The position numbers and the translations under genes were made by a program. Shown here piece by piece: positions 14,326 through 21,324 of a DNA stretch of 34,246 bases. Under the pieces are notes generated by a model that was not told where the DNA came from, did no database searches, and saw only the letters and a program-made list of their open reading frames with translations. The number at the start of each line of letters is the position of its first letter. Position 1 is the first letter of the stretch. The stretch is from a virus, in IMG/VR virus record IMGVR_UViG_3300003886_000027, positions 1-34,246 of that record, one strand, 5' to 3'.

Positions 14326-14745
14326 ATGGATTTAATACCAGCAAACGAACACCCAGCAAACAAACACCCTAAGTATCGTGAAAGTTATTATAAATTAGAA
14401 AAAATTATAAAATCAATTTATATTACTCGATGCATGGCGCCTATATGTTTAGATGTACCCGGATATCCTTACTTTACTATAATTGTAACGCTATGGAATA
14501 ATAGAACAATTAAAATGGAAACCAATATTGAAGAAGTTAGTAGGTGTTCGTATACAAATTTAAAAAAGATTATAAAAAAACTTTATAATCTTTCGTATGA
14601 AATTTCTCACAAACAGATGTCTGAACACGATTGTAATTTTAATTTACCTTATGTAGACAAGAATATGTCTGTGAAAAATGGTAAATATTTTTCATTTTTT
14701 ATCATGTCATCCATTGTATCAAGTATTGAAGGATATGAAATATAG
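14326..14745 (+). CDS. Hypothetical protein with a 15-bp tandem duplication at its start
   Basis: A 139-residue protein starting one base after the previous stop. Its N-terminus PANEHPANKHP comes from two adjacent 15-bp units, CCAGCAAACGAACAC and CCAGCAAACAAACAC (14338-14367), differing at one base, so a recent in-frame duplication. The rest is a mixed alpha/beta domain: KLEKIIKSIYITRCMAPICL, FTIIVTLWNNRTIKMETNIE, LKKIIKKLYNLSYEISHKQM. No catalytic motif or membrane segment recognised. Its 3' end overlaps the homing-type remnant at 14735. Confidence 0.62.
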   Translation: MDLIPANEHPANKHPKYRESYYKLEKIIKSIYITRCMAPICLDVPGYPYFTIIVTLWNNRTIKMETNIEEVSRCSYTNLKKIIKKLYNLSYEISHKQMSEHDCNFNLPYVDKNMSVKNGKYFSFFIMSSIVSSIEGYEI

Positions 14746-14848
14746 ATGCTACAATCCAAATCTGAAATCCTATAAGTTTTATGGGAAAAAAGGGATTAAA
14801 GTATGCTCACAATGGAGAAAAATATTATCTTTTTTTGGAATAAAATAA
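14735..14848 (+). pseudogene. Truncated HNH-type homing endonuclease fragment
   Basis: A 37-codon frame overlapping the end of the previous gene reads MKYRCYNPNLKSYKFYGKKG, IKVCSQWRKILSFFGIK and stops. The pattern RCYNPN...YKxYGxxGIKVCxxW is the N-terminal signature of a widespread group of phage HNH-associated proteins, in which a segment like IDRIDNNGxYxxxNCRW follows. That catalytic part is missing: only non-coding A+T-rich sequence follows to 14955. It could be a decayed mobile gene or a tiny functional DNA-binding relic. GAAGG is only two bases from the ATG, too close for good initiation. Confidence 0.65.
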
Positions 14849-14955
14849 CACACTATTCCATTTCTCATTTATCCGTTGTACCATACTGCTGTAGTTAGAT
14901 GTTTTTAACATTGCCTAGCGCAGTTTCTACACACGCTGGCATAACAGGAGAGGTC

Positions 14956-15261
14956 ATGGCTAAAAAACGCTATTACCAAGGTAAAAAAGACAAAATGGAT
15001 GAATCCAAAGGGATGAAAATGTACGAAGACAAAAAGATGTATAAAAAAGATATGAAGATGGATAAGAAAGAGATGAAATACCTGTCTTATGATGAGAGTC
15101 TTTTTGGTTTTCCATATGAATCTAAAGTAGTTGATTATCCAAAAAATTATTATTTCAATCAAGCTAGTGGTGCTTATAAAGATGATATTTCTGGAACTGA
15201 CTATGAGATTGATAAAGCTGTTGAAGGTTTGAATCGTAATAAATCTAATTATCGTTTTTAG
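14956..15261 (+). CDS. Lys/Met-rich small protein
   Basis: A 101-residue protein; ATG 14956 follows AGGAGAGGTC, and an upstream in-frame ATG at 14899 lacks such a site. Residues ~1-40 are extraordinarily rich in Lys and Met (KKDKMDESKGMKMYEDKKMY and KKDMKMDKKEMKY), interleaved with acidic residues. The rest is Tyr/Asp/Asn-rich (YESKVVDYPKNYYFNQASG). This composition suggests a disordered nucleic-acid or capsid-interior protein. The next two genes are also small, Lys-rich and closely spaced upstream of the scaffold, so they may form a head-assembly group. No family recognised. Confidence 0.68.
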   Translation: MAKKRYYQGKKDKMDESKGMKMYEDKKMYKKDMKMDKKEMKYLSYDESLFGFPYESKVVDYPKNYYFNQASGAYKDDISGTDYEIDKAVEGLNRNKSNYRF

Positions 15262-15290
15262 GTTAATTATTCAATTTAAAGGAGCTTGAT

Positions 15291-15449
15291 ATGCCAGGCA
15301 TGCCTCGCACAAACAAACAAGCAACGAAGATAGCTTACAAGATCTTGGGTAAACCTGAGAACATGAAAGATAATAAGAATATTCGTGTAAATAGAAATCA
15401 TAGTGGCATAAATAGATCTCTTGATAGATGGTATAATCACAAAGTATAG
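15291..15449 (+). CDS. Small basic protein (52 residues)
   Basis: A short gene with an excellent ribosome-binding site (AAAGGAG, seven bases before ATG) encoding MPGMPRTNKQATKIAYKILG, KPENMKDNKNIRVNRNHSGI, NRSLDRWYNHKV. It is basic and probably mainly helical, with no Cys and no membrane segment. It lies between the Lys/Met-rich gene and a terminator-like hairpin. The spacing and site make it a credible gene despite its size; function unknown. Confidence 0.68.
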   Translation: MPGMPRTNKQATKIAYKILGKPENMKDNKNIRVNRNHSGINRSLDRWYNHKV

Positions 15450-15459
15450 TTTTCGACCC

Positions 15460-15493
15460 GGGGGGGGTTTACCTTTTTATTCCTCCCCCCTTT
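15460..15493 (+). terminator. G-run/C-run hairpin, probable terminator
   Basis: A run of eight G (15460-15467) can pair with C-C-T-C6 (15482-15490) across a pyrimidine-rich loop, giving at least six G-C pairs, followed by TTT. It separates the 52-residue gene from the gene at 15510. The T-run is short, so termination may be incomplete. Confidence 0.5.
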
Positions 15494-15509
15494 GTTGAAA
15501 GGATAATTA

Positions 15510-15812
15510 ATGGCTTGTAGTAAATGTAAAAAAAACATGGTTAAGATTGGTAAAGATATGAAAGTATCTAAAGCTAAAGAAAAGAAGATGGAAAAGAAGG
15601 CAGGTGGAAGTAGCGTTGGAGAATACAAATCAGTATCTAAAAAAGATTTTGCCGGCCCATCAGGAGGATCTCCGGCTGGTTCATATCCAATTAATACATT
15701 ATCACGAGCAAAATCTGCATTGAAACTTGCTCATAATGCTCCAAATCCTGAAGGAATTAAGCGCAAAGTATATAAAAAATATCCACAATTAAAACCAAAG
15801 AACAAAAAATAA
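15510..15812 (+). CDS. Basic head-region protein with Cys-x-x-Cys start
   Basis: A 100-residue, strongly basic protein. The N-terminus MACSKCKKN has a C-x-x-C pair, followed by a Lys-rich helical tract (KVSKAKEKKMEKKAGG). The C-terminal half carries a motif seen in phage head-region and related proteins, DFAGP...SYPINTLSRAKSALKL, ending IKRKVYKKYPQLKPK (F-A-G-P...Y-P-I...A-x-x-A-L). It sits upstream of scaffold and capsid genes. AAAGG precedes the ATG. I know this C-terminal pattern from phage proteins but cannot give a firm function. Confidence 0.7.
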   Translation: MACSKCKKNMVKIGKDMKVSKAKEKKMEKKAGGSSVGEYKSVSKKDFAGPSGGSPAGSYPINTLSRAKSALKLAHNAPNPEGIKRKVYKKYPQLKPKNKK

Positions 15813-15824
15813 ACAGGAAACGCT

Positions 15825-16022
15825 ATGAGTCCGATAGTTTTTAAAATAGCGATGCTAATATCGTTTGAGCCACAAGTTTATGAAGCTATACAAATACAAG
15901 CTAATGAAGAAAATACAACCGTAGAGCAACTCATTCAAACGGCGATACTTAAGAAGGTAGCAAAGATCTCATCACCAGTTTCTGGAAAAATAATAGAATT
16001 AGATAGGTGTTCTAATGGTTGA
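15825..16022 (+). CDS. Ribbon-helix-helix-like small protein
   Basis: A 65-residue protein with AGGAAACGCT before ATG. The core MLISFEPQVYEAIQIQANEE followed by NTTVEQLIQTAILKKVAKI has the layout of a ribbon-helix-helix fold: a short strand, helix, turn, then a second helix. This is the Arc/MetJ class of dimeric DNA-binding proteins. It could regulate late genes or be a structural look-alike. It overlaps the next gene by eight bases. Confidence 0.55.
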   Translation: MSPIVFKIAMLISFEPQVYEAIQIQANEENTTVEQLIQTAILKKVAKISSPVSGKIIELDRCSNG

Positions 16023-16440
16023 GATGGTTAATGTTGGAGAATATAGAAAAGAGCTAGAAGGTGAGTATGAAAATGGTGTGCGTCGTGCTATTGATCGTGG
16101 AAAGACACGCTTTGACGGTAATTTCTATGTTGAGTTGGTAAACACAATAAAGAGAAAATATCGCAAACATGGAGAGATCCACCCATTTTTTTATGATAGG
16201 AAGTCATGCCCAACTCCAATGTTCGATCAAGTAGTCTATAAATATGATTCAAAAAAAGATACTCTAGATATGCTTTGGTGTTTACCAAATAAAGAGGAAT
16301 CGTTAAATTATTATCACAATAAAGATCGGGTGCCTGTATCAGAATATTCCTTATTACAACAGGTAATGGATTATTTTGATGGTAGTATTTTCGCACTTGT
16401 AGATCGTATGGAGATAGAAGATGGAACAGCAGTACACTGA
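16015..16440 (+). CDS. Conserved podovirus head-region protein, unknown
   Basis: A 141-residue protein with the motif SCPTPMFDQVVYKYDSKKD and then LDMLWCLPNKEES, followed by an amphipathic helix LLQQVMDYFDGSIFALVDRM. I recognise C-P-T-P-x-[YF]-D-Q-x-V-Y-x-Y...LWxLP as a conserved signature of podovirus genes placed between portal and scaffold; its function is not known to me. The start overlaps the previous gene and its end overlaps the scaffold gene by 20 bp. Confidence 0.72.
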   Translation: MVEMVNVGEYRKELEGEYENGVRRAIDRGKTRFDGNFYVELVNTIKRKYRKHGEIHPFFYDRKSCPTPMFDQVVYKYDSKKDTLDMLWCLPNKEESLNYYHNKDRVPVSEYSLLQQVMDYFDGSIFALVDRMEIEDGTAVH

Positions 16441-17104
16441 AAAAAACCAAGAACAAACAAATTTAGAACAAGATTTGAATAGTGTTTCACAAGATTCAGA
16501 ACCTATAACAATTGCTCAGAAACAAGACGAAGTACATAAACAAGTACGTGATAAAGAAGAAAATTTCCGTCGCATGCAAGAAAAACATGCATCTGAGAAG
16601 AAAGCATTATCAGATAAAGTAAATAAATTAGAACAGCAACTACGCAGTAATAATGGACTATCTGATGACGATATTGTTGAAGGCAGACATCTAGCTGCAA
16701 TAAGAGAATCTCAAGAACGTTTAGAAAAAGAACTTAGAGAACAAAAACAAAAACACCTAGAATCAATTCATGAAAATCAACTTAAGTCAGAAATTCCAGA
16801 TATATATGAGATAGTAAATGCAAAAAACCTTGAACGTCTTAAAGAATCTGATCCAGCGCTTTACTCCTCAATTGCTTCTGCTCCTGATCTTTATACTCGT
16901 GGTAAGCTTGCACATACTCTTATTAAGCAAGCTGGATTCATGGAGCAACAACAGAATAACGAACGTATTGATGAGAACTTACAGAAACCAGGAATAGGTA
17001 AATCCCCCGGTGCATTGAGTAAAGCTGAATCATATAGAACCTCTTTTTCTGATGAAGAAAAGAAAGCTAAATGGGCAGAAATACAAAAATACATCTCTGG
17101 ATAA
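16421..17104 (+). CDS. Probable capsid scaffolding protein
   Basis: A 227-residue, highly charged protein directly upstream of the major capsid gene. Residues ~35-130 are a long coiled coil rich in Glu, Gln and Lys (QKQDEVHKQVRDKEENFRRM, LSDKVNKLEQQLRSNNG, LEKELREQKQKHLES). The centre has PDIYEIVNAKNLERLKESDP, and the C-terminus FSDEEKKAKWAEIQKYISG forms a short helix of the sort that contacts coat protein. Composition, length and position are all those of podovirus scaffolds, which guide procapsid assembly and then leave. GGAG precedes the ATG. Confidence 0.78.
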   Translation: MEQQYTEKNQEQTNLEQDLNSVSQDSEPITIAQKQDEVHKQVRDKEENFRRMQEKHASEKKALSDKVNKLEQQLRSNNGLSDDDIVEGRHLAAIRESQERLEKELREQKQKHLESIHENQLKSEIPDIYEIVNAKNLERLKESDPALYSSIASAPDLYTRGKLAHTLIKQAGFMEQQQNNERIDENLQKPGIGKSPGALSKAESYRTSFSDEEKKAKWAEIQKYISG

Positions 17105-17115
17105 TATCTAATTTA

Positions 17116-17144
17116 TTGATTTTTACCACTCAGTGAGTTATAAC
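17116..17144 (+). promoter_or_regulatory. Strong sigma70-like promoter for the capsid gene
   Basis: TTGATT (17116-17121), exactly 17 bp, TATAAC (17139-17144). It lies 12 bp after the scaffold stop and would start RNA near 17151, leaving a leader of about 143 nt before the capsid ATG. A dedicated promoter would allow capsid protein to be made in excess of neighbours. Confidence 0.65.
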
Positions 17145-17177
17145 TATTTTAGATGTAAACACAGCTTCATCAGTTGT

Positions 17178-17244
17178 ATGGCGTAATAGACAGAATTCGC
17201 CATCTGTCAGGCGTAGCTCCTTTATAAGCGAGCAGAACTCCGCC
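17178..17244 (+). other. Structured 5' leader of the capsid mRNA
   Basis: Two hairpins can be drawn in the 189-bp gap before the capsid gene. ATGGCG (17178-17183) pairs with CGCCAT (17198-17203). Then GGCG (17210-17213) with CGCC (17241-17244) encloses GCTC (17216-17219) with GAGC (17230-17233). Both begin GGCGTA, so they may be a duplicated unit. They could stabilise the mRNA or tune translation. No known riboswitch class was recognised. Confidence 0.45.
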
Positions 17245-17293
17245 AGTTCAGATAGGTGATAAAACATTTAATCTGAATATCTAAGGTAGTTGA

Positions 17294-18478
17294 ATGATTA
17301 CAACATCCTCAATACTGCCAGCTCCAGTACAAGCTCATTTTGACAAAGCTTTACTATCTGTTCCGTATCCCAACCTTATACATGGTTTAGTTGCAGAACA
17401 ACGTAGTATGCCTTCTCATAGTGGTACTTTATGGCGTGGTAGACAATATAACGCATTAGCAACGGCCGAAGTTGCTTTGGGAGATAAAGGTATTGAACCT
17501 CCTGCTGAATCACTCACAGCAGTTGATATAGATGCAAAAGTAGAATGGTATGGTAAATCAGTAGTTCTTAACGAACAAGTGGTAATCCAGAACCAGGACC
17601 CTAAAATGTATGGGGTCGGTAAATTTTCCCTGATTGACTTGGAAGCCGAAGTAGCTTTTAGCTAACCGGTGACAGGGGCGAACCGTTAAAGTAGACGGAC
17701 GTTGAACGACTGAGTGGGAGAACCTTCACTATTGAAGGATGCGACAGTCTGAACACGACTCGATAAGGTCGTGAGGGAGATCCGAAGAGGTTTCCCCGCC
17801 AGAAATGGTCAGTAGCCGAAGGGTGAAAGTAACAGAACGGTACTTAACCAAGCAGTAAAACGTCTTGGTCAATCTTTACGTGAAACTGAAGATAAATTAT
17901 TGCGTGATATGCTGGCATCTACGGCTACATCTATTAATGCTACTGGTGGAACTAATGGTGATACTCCTACCGAAATTAGTGCAAGTGATATTGAAAAAAT
18001 AACACGTAATCTAATTGGTAATGATGCATTTACTGTTACTGACCATATTGAAGCAGAAGATAGAATTGGTACAGCTCCTGTAAGAAATGCATTTGTTGCA
18101 ATGGCACATAGTGATATTATTGGAGATCTTGAGGCAATTCCTCGTTTCCAATCAACTAATGAATATGCACAATATGAAAAACGGCTGAATTCAGAATGGG
18201 GAGCATATAGAAATGTACGATTCTTTGTCTCTTCTGCTGGTTCAGTACAAAAAAGTGCATCTGCATTAAATAAAAACGTTTACAATGTATTTATTTGTGG
18301 AATGGAATCTTATGGTAGTATCAAGCAAGATTTAGCATCAGCTAAATTTATTTATAGAGATCCTTTATATTCAGGCGCATTGGCTCTTAATGGTACGGTA
18401 GCTTATAAATTTGCATCTGCTCAGGTTATTTTCCATGATGAGTGGATTCAAAAACTACGTTGTACAATAGCTAATTAA
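17294..18478 (+). CDS. Major capsid protein (N4-gp56 family), split by a group I intron
   Basis: The gene has two exons, 17294-17602 (103 codons) and 17840-18478 (212 codons plus stop); joined they give 315 residues, a usual size for the family. Exon 1 holds FDKALLSVPYPNLIHGLVAE, WRGRQYNALATAEVALGDKG and VEWYGKSVVLNEQVVIQNQDP. Exon 2 resumes with VLNQAVKRLGQSLRETEDKL, the order expected in N4-gp56 coat proteins (…T-x-x-DP-x-L…A…L-G…R-x-x-D). The phase is intact: the break falls between two codons (Pro103/Val104). Without splicing translation would run into the intron and stop at TAA 17663-17665. AAGG precedes the ATG, and a dedicated promoter lies upstream. Exon borders rest on intron pairing and protein continuity. 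Confidence 0.9.
17603..17839 (+). ncRNA. Group I self-splicing intron, 237 nt, no internal endonuclease
   Basis: The 5' site follows T17602: exon GACCCT (17597-17602) pairs with the guide GGGGTC (17612-17617), with the obligatory U-G pair at the splice point (P1). GTAT (17608-17611) pairs with the first bases of exon 2, GTAC (17840-17843), as P10, which fixes the 3' site after G17839 (the terminal omega-G). P6-like CCGT/ACGG is at 17683-17698. P7 is GACTG (17708-17712) with CAGTC (17745-17749). P8 is CCTTCA/TGAAGG (17723-17738) with a 4-nt loop. P9 is ACGACT/GGTCGT (17755-17772). P3 and P4 were not resolved by eye. It contains no open frame for a homing enzyme. Confidence 0.9.
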
Positions 18479-18485
18479 GGAGTAA

Positions 18486-19475
18486 ATGATGGCTAAATTT
18501 CAAGGTAGATTTACTTCTACAGGCGTTAATTATGTAATTGATGTGCCTATTCAAATTGATAGAATGCATATTATTAATGAAACGCAATATAATGCTACAG
18601 GTGTTAATACTGCAATAGAATTTGATTGGCAACGTGGTATGGCTGATCAAGCTGGTGTTTATAAGTTTAAAAATGCTTCTAATGCATTATTAGGCGAAAT
18701 GAATGATGCAACTAATCCTGGATTTTCGTTAGTCAATTCGGCTGATCAAAATGTTGGAGTTGCAGTTGCAGTCACAGCTGTTTCTAATGCTACTCAATTT
18801 GTGTCTAGTACAGCATCTACAAGTGGATTAGCTACGGGCGATATTGTTCGTTTAACTAATATTGCTACACAAACTAATACTCGTGGTTTCGATTTTGAAA
18901 TTGATACAGTGGTAGCTAATACAAGCTTTGCTGCACGTTGGGCATTAGCTAGTGTTCCAGGTGGTGCTGGAGGAGCGGGTTTCTATAGAAAAGTTGATTT
19001 CGAACCAATTTTCTATCCACGAAATCGTTTTGTGGTTAATATTTCACAAGCTACTCAAGGTGTTGTTACTACATCTGTAGCTCATGGATATCAAGTTGGT
19101 CAAAAAGTAGTATTCTACTTCCCTGTTGGTCAAACTGATGGAACAAATGCATTTGGTATGGAAGAGTTGAATAATGTTGAAGCAACAATTGTTGCTGTAT
19201 CTACTGCTAATAATACATTTACGATTAATGTAGATACAAGTACATTTACAGCGTTTGCATGGCCAGATCCTATTTCAGATTTCTGCACTGTTGCACCTGC
19301 TGGAATGGATACTGCACAAGCATTGAGTTCCAATGTAAATGAAAATAGTGATGCTCGTGAAAACCAAGCCATTCGTGGAATGGTTCTTTATGCTGGTGCA
19401 TTAAGCCCCGCTGGTATTAACAATGATGTTATTTACTGGGAAGCTGAAAGCGCTGACAACGTAAGCAATCTATAG
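18486..19475 (+). CDS. Structural protein downstream of capsid, possible head decoration
   Basis: A 329-residue, all-beta-looking protein with AAGGAG before tandem ATGs (18486/18489). It starts FQGRFTSTGVNYVIDVPIQI. Two segments resemble the small beta domain that recurs in phage tail and head proteins: ATGDIVRLTNIATQ...TSFAARWAL, and VTTSVAHGYQVGQKVVFYFP...NNTFTINVDTSTF (the AHGYQxGQKVVF type also seen in the 746-residue tail protein). Low charge and many Ala, Asn, Thr suit a virion surface protein. Immediately downstream of the capsid gene and followed by a terminator, it is likely made in large amounts with capsid protein. Confidence 0.68.
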   Translation: MMAKFQGRFTSTGVNYVIDVPIQIDRMHIINETQYNATGVNTAIEFDWQRGMADQAGVYKFKNASNALLGEMNDATNPGFSLVNSADQNVGVAVAVTAVSNATQFVSSTASTSGLATGDIVRLTNIATQTNTRGFDFEIDTVVANTSFAARWALASVPGGAGGAGFYRKVDFEPIFYPRNRFVVNISQATQGVVTTSVAHGYQVGQKVVFYFPVGQTDGTNAFGMEELNNVEATIVAVSTANNTFTINVDTSTFTAFAWPDPISDFCTVAPAGMDTAQALSSNVNENSDARENQAIRGMVLYAGALSPAGINNDVIYWEAESADNVSNL

Positions 19476-19480
19476 TTTTT

Positions 19481-19510
19481 ATAGTCCTGGAATACTCTGG
19501 GACTATTTTT
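19481..19510 (+). terminator. Rho-independent terminator after the capsid/decoration unit
   Basis: ATAGTCC (19481-19487) pairs with GGACTAT (19500-19506) and runs into TTTTT (19506-19510). It closes the capsid transcript that begins at the promoter near 17116. Confidence 0.78.
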
Positions 19511-19524
19511 AATAAGGAAATTAA

Positions 19525-19905
19525 ATGACAAAAACAAAAAGCACATCAGAACACGAAAAATCAATGCGTTATAAACGTGATAGAGATAGAGAAAAAGTAA
19601 AAGGTCTTTTTCATTTTCCTGAACGTCCAGGTGGTAATCTAAAATTTGATTTTCAGCAATATGCTGGTGATCCGATGCAACAATATAATCTTTGGGATGG
19701 AGAAGTCTATGAAATTCCAAGAGGTGTTGCACGTCATTTGAACAATAGTGGATATCTTCCCAAAATGGAATATTATAAGAACGACATAGGTGAAGTTTGT
19801 TTACGGGAAGCTAGAAAAGCTAGACGATATAGTTTTGAAAATTATGACTTCTTTGAGCTGGAAGATATCGGTGAAAAGAATATATCCCAAGTAGAAAAAG
19901 TATAA
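19525..19905 (+). CDS. Conserved podovirus virion-region protein
   Basis: A 126-residue protein with AAGGAAATTA before ATG. The motif RDREKVKGLFHFPERPGGNL, KFDFQQYAGDP, YNLWDGEVYEIPRGVARHLN, NSGYLP is one I recognise from podovirus genes placed just after the capsid region; the exact role is not known to me. Charged N-terminal helix, beta-rich centre. It is closely followed (9 bp) by the adaptor-type gene at 19915, so a head-completion role is plausible. Confidence 0.7.
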   Translation: MTKTKSTSEHEKSMRYKRDRDREKVKGLFHFPERPGGNLKFDFQQYAGDPMQQYNLWDGEVYEIPRGVARHLNNSGYLPKMEYYKNDIGEVCLREARKARRYSFENYDFFELEDIGEKNISQVEKV

Positions 19906-19914
19906 GGATAGTTA

Positions 19915-20931
19915 ATGGCAGCAGATTTAAATGCAATACGTACGAAGATTCGAAGACTAACTCGTTCGCCGAGTATTCAACAGATTTCTGATGCCGACAT
20001 TGATGAGTATATAAATACTTTTTATTTATATGATCTTCCAGAATCTCTTCGATTGTTTTCTTTAAAGAAGACGTTAAGTTTTTTTACTGAGCCACATGTA
20101 GATCAATATGTTAGTGGAGAGGTTTCCGGATTAGAAGATTTTAAGAACCTATATTCTACGATTGAAACTCCAGTTTATGTTGCGGGTAATTTAGCTTACT
20201 ATGCACAATCTCGAGAAGAGTTCTTTAATCTTTATCCAATAGTTAGTTTTAGACAAACTATTGCTACAGGTGACGGTGTAACTACCGCATTTAGTGGAAC
20301 ACTTTCTAATATTCCTATTATGCAACATAGAGTTTCATTTGTATCTGAAGATATAAATGGTAATGCATTGGTTTTAGAAGATAAAACAAATTCTTCATTG
20401 GTTAATCCTAATGAAGAAGGCGATCTTATGGAGCCGGGAAAAACTACCTTAGCCGGTGGTATAGGATATGTTGATGGAAGTTATACTTTTGATTTTTATC
20501 TTAATAATGTAATTACTGCACCAGCAAATGGTGCTATTATACAAGCACAAACGAGACCTTATGTAGCTTCTATTCCACAAGCGGTTCTGTACTATGATAA
20601 TACGTTCACACTTCGTCCTGTTCCTGATAAGGCCTATAAAATAACGTTTGATGCATATATGCGACCAACTGCATTTCTAGATAACCCTTCATCAGAGCCG
20701 GAACTTGAACAGTGGTGGCAATATCTAGCATATGGAGCAGCTAAAAAGATATTTGAAGATAGGGCAGATATTGAATCAGTCCAAATAATTATGCCAGAAT
20801 TTCTAAAACAAGAAAGACTCGTATTAAGAAGAACGTTAGTTCAAAAAGCAACACAACAAGCAGCAACCATATATAATTTTCAAGGAAATGGAAATTGGTT
20901 CAATGGTGGATATTGGGGAAATAGTTCATGA
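19915..20931 (+). CDS. Probable head-tail adaptor / neck protein
   Basis: A 338-residue protein beginning LNAIRTKIRRLTRSPSIQQI, SDADIDEYINTFYLYDLPES, a pattern of conserved podovirus neck-region proteins in which an N-terminal helical adaptor-like part docks under the portal. The middle (TGDGVTTAFSGTLSNIPIMQ) is a beta domain similar to a widespread phage module, and AVLYYDNTFTLRPVPDKAYK leads into a helical C-terminus (LEQWWQYLAYGAAKKIFEDR). AAGGA precedes the ATG; the stop overlaps the next ATG. The adaptor assignment is inferred from motif memory and order. Confidence 0.66.
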   Translation: MAADLNAIRTKIRRLTRSPSIQQISDADIDEYINTFYLYDLPESLRLFSLKKTLSFFTEPHVDQYVSGEVSGLEDFKNLYSTIETPVYVAGNLAYYAQSREEFFNLYPIVSFRQTIATGDGVTTAFSGTLSNIPIMQHRVSFVSEDINGNALVLEDKTNSSLVNPNEEGDLMEPGKTTLAGGIGYVDGSYTFDFYLNNVITAPANGAIIQAQTRPYVASIPQAVLYYDNTFTLRPVPDKAYKITFDAYMRPTAFLDNPSSEPELEQWWQYLAYGAAKKIFEDRADIESVQIIMPEFLKQERLVLRRTLVQKATQQAATIYNFQGNGNWFNGGYWGNSS

Positions 20932-21305
20932 GATGTAAAATGTGTGATAAAAATACTAATTCAAGAAGGCATTACTGTAGTTTAGAATGTGCATTAAAGG
21001 CACGTACGGTAAAACATGATAATTGTTTATTTAGTAGTTCCAATTTAATTGTACATAAAAATAAAAATTATCTTCCGAATCGGTTAGCATTTGAACTATA
21101 TATAAGAAAACTGCCGAAAAATCATAGTGTATATTCTTCATGTGGAAGAAAAGAGTGTATTCAGCCACGGCATTTATATTCAAAAAAAAGAATGTATATA
21201 AAAAAACCTGAAGATAGGAAAAATATATATTGGCCTACTTTTTGGGAAAAGTTAAAGTTATACTGGTACGGATTAAAAGAAATATTAAATAAAAAAAGAG
21301 TTTAA
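20928..21305 (+). CDS. HNH-like homing endonuclease relative lacking the first catalytic His
   Basis: A 125-residue, basic, Cys-rich protein. The N-terminus has C-K-M-C and C-S-L-E-C pairs (residues 3-20), a likely zinc-binding knot. The centre, NRLAFELYIRKLPKNHSVYS then SCGRKECIQPRHLYS, matches the zinc-loop class of HNH homing endonucleases, whose usual form is V-x-H-x-C...C-x-N-P-x-H-L. Here the first His of the motif is Ser (VYSSC), while the Cys pair and C-terminal H-L remain. It may be a dead nuclease kept for DNA binding, or a variant in which the nearby His at KNHS acts. It overlaps the adaptor gene (ATGA), an insertion position typical of free-standing homing genes. Confidence 0.72.
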   Translation: MRCKMCDKNTNSRRHYCSLECALKARTVKHDNCLFSSSNLIVHKNKNYLPNRLAFELYIRKLPKNHSVYSSCGRKECIQPRHLYSKKRMYIKKPEDRKNIYWPTFWEKLKLYWYGLKEILNKKRV

Positions 21306-21324
21306 GGTAGAGAGGGTAAAATTT

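Noticed and set aside
17663-17900. Capsid gene as two separate genes or a frameshifted pseudogene
   Set aside because: The two parts are in the same phase after removing 237 nt, the protein motif continues across the joint, and group I pairings define both borders.
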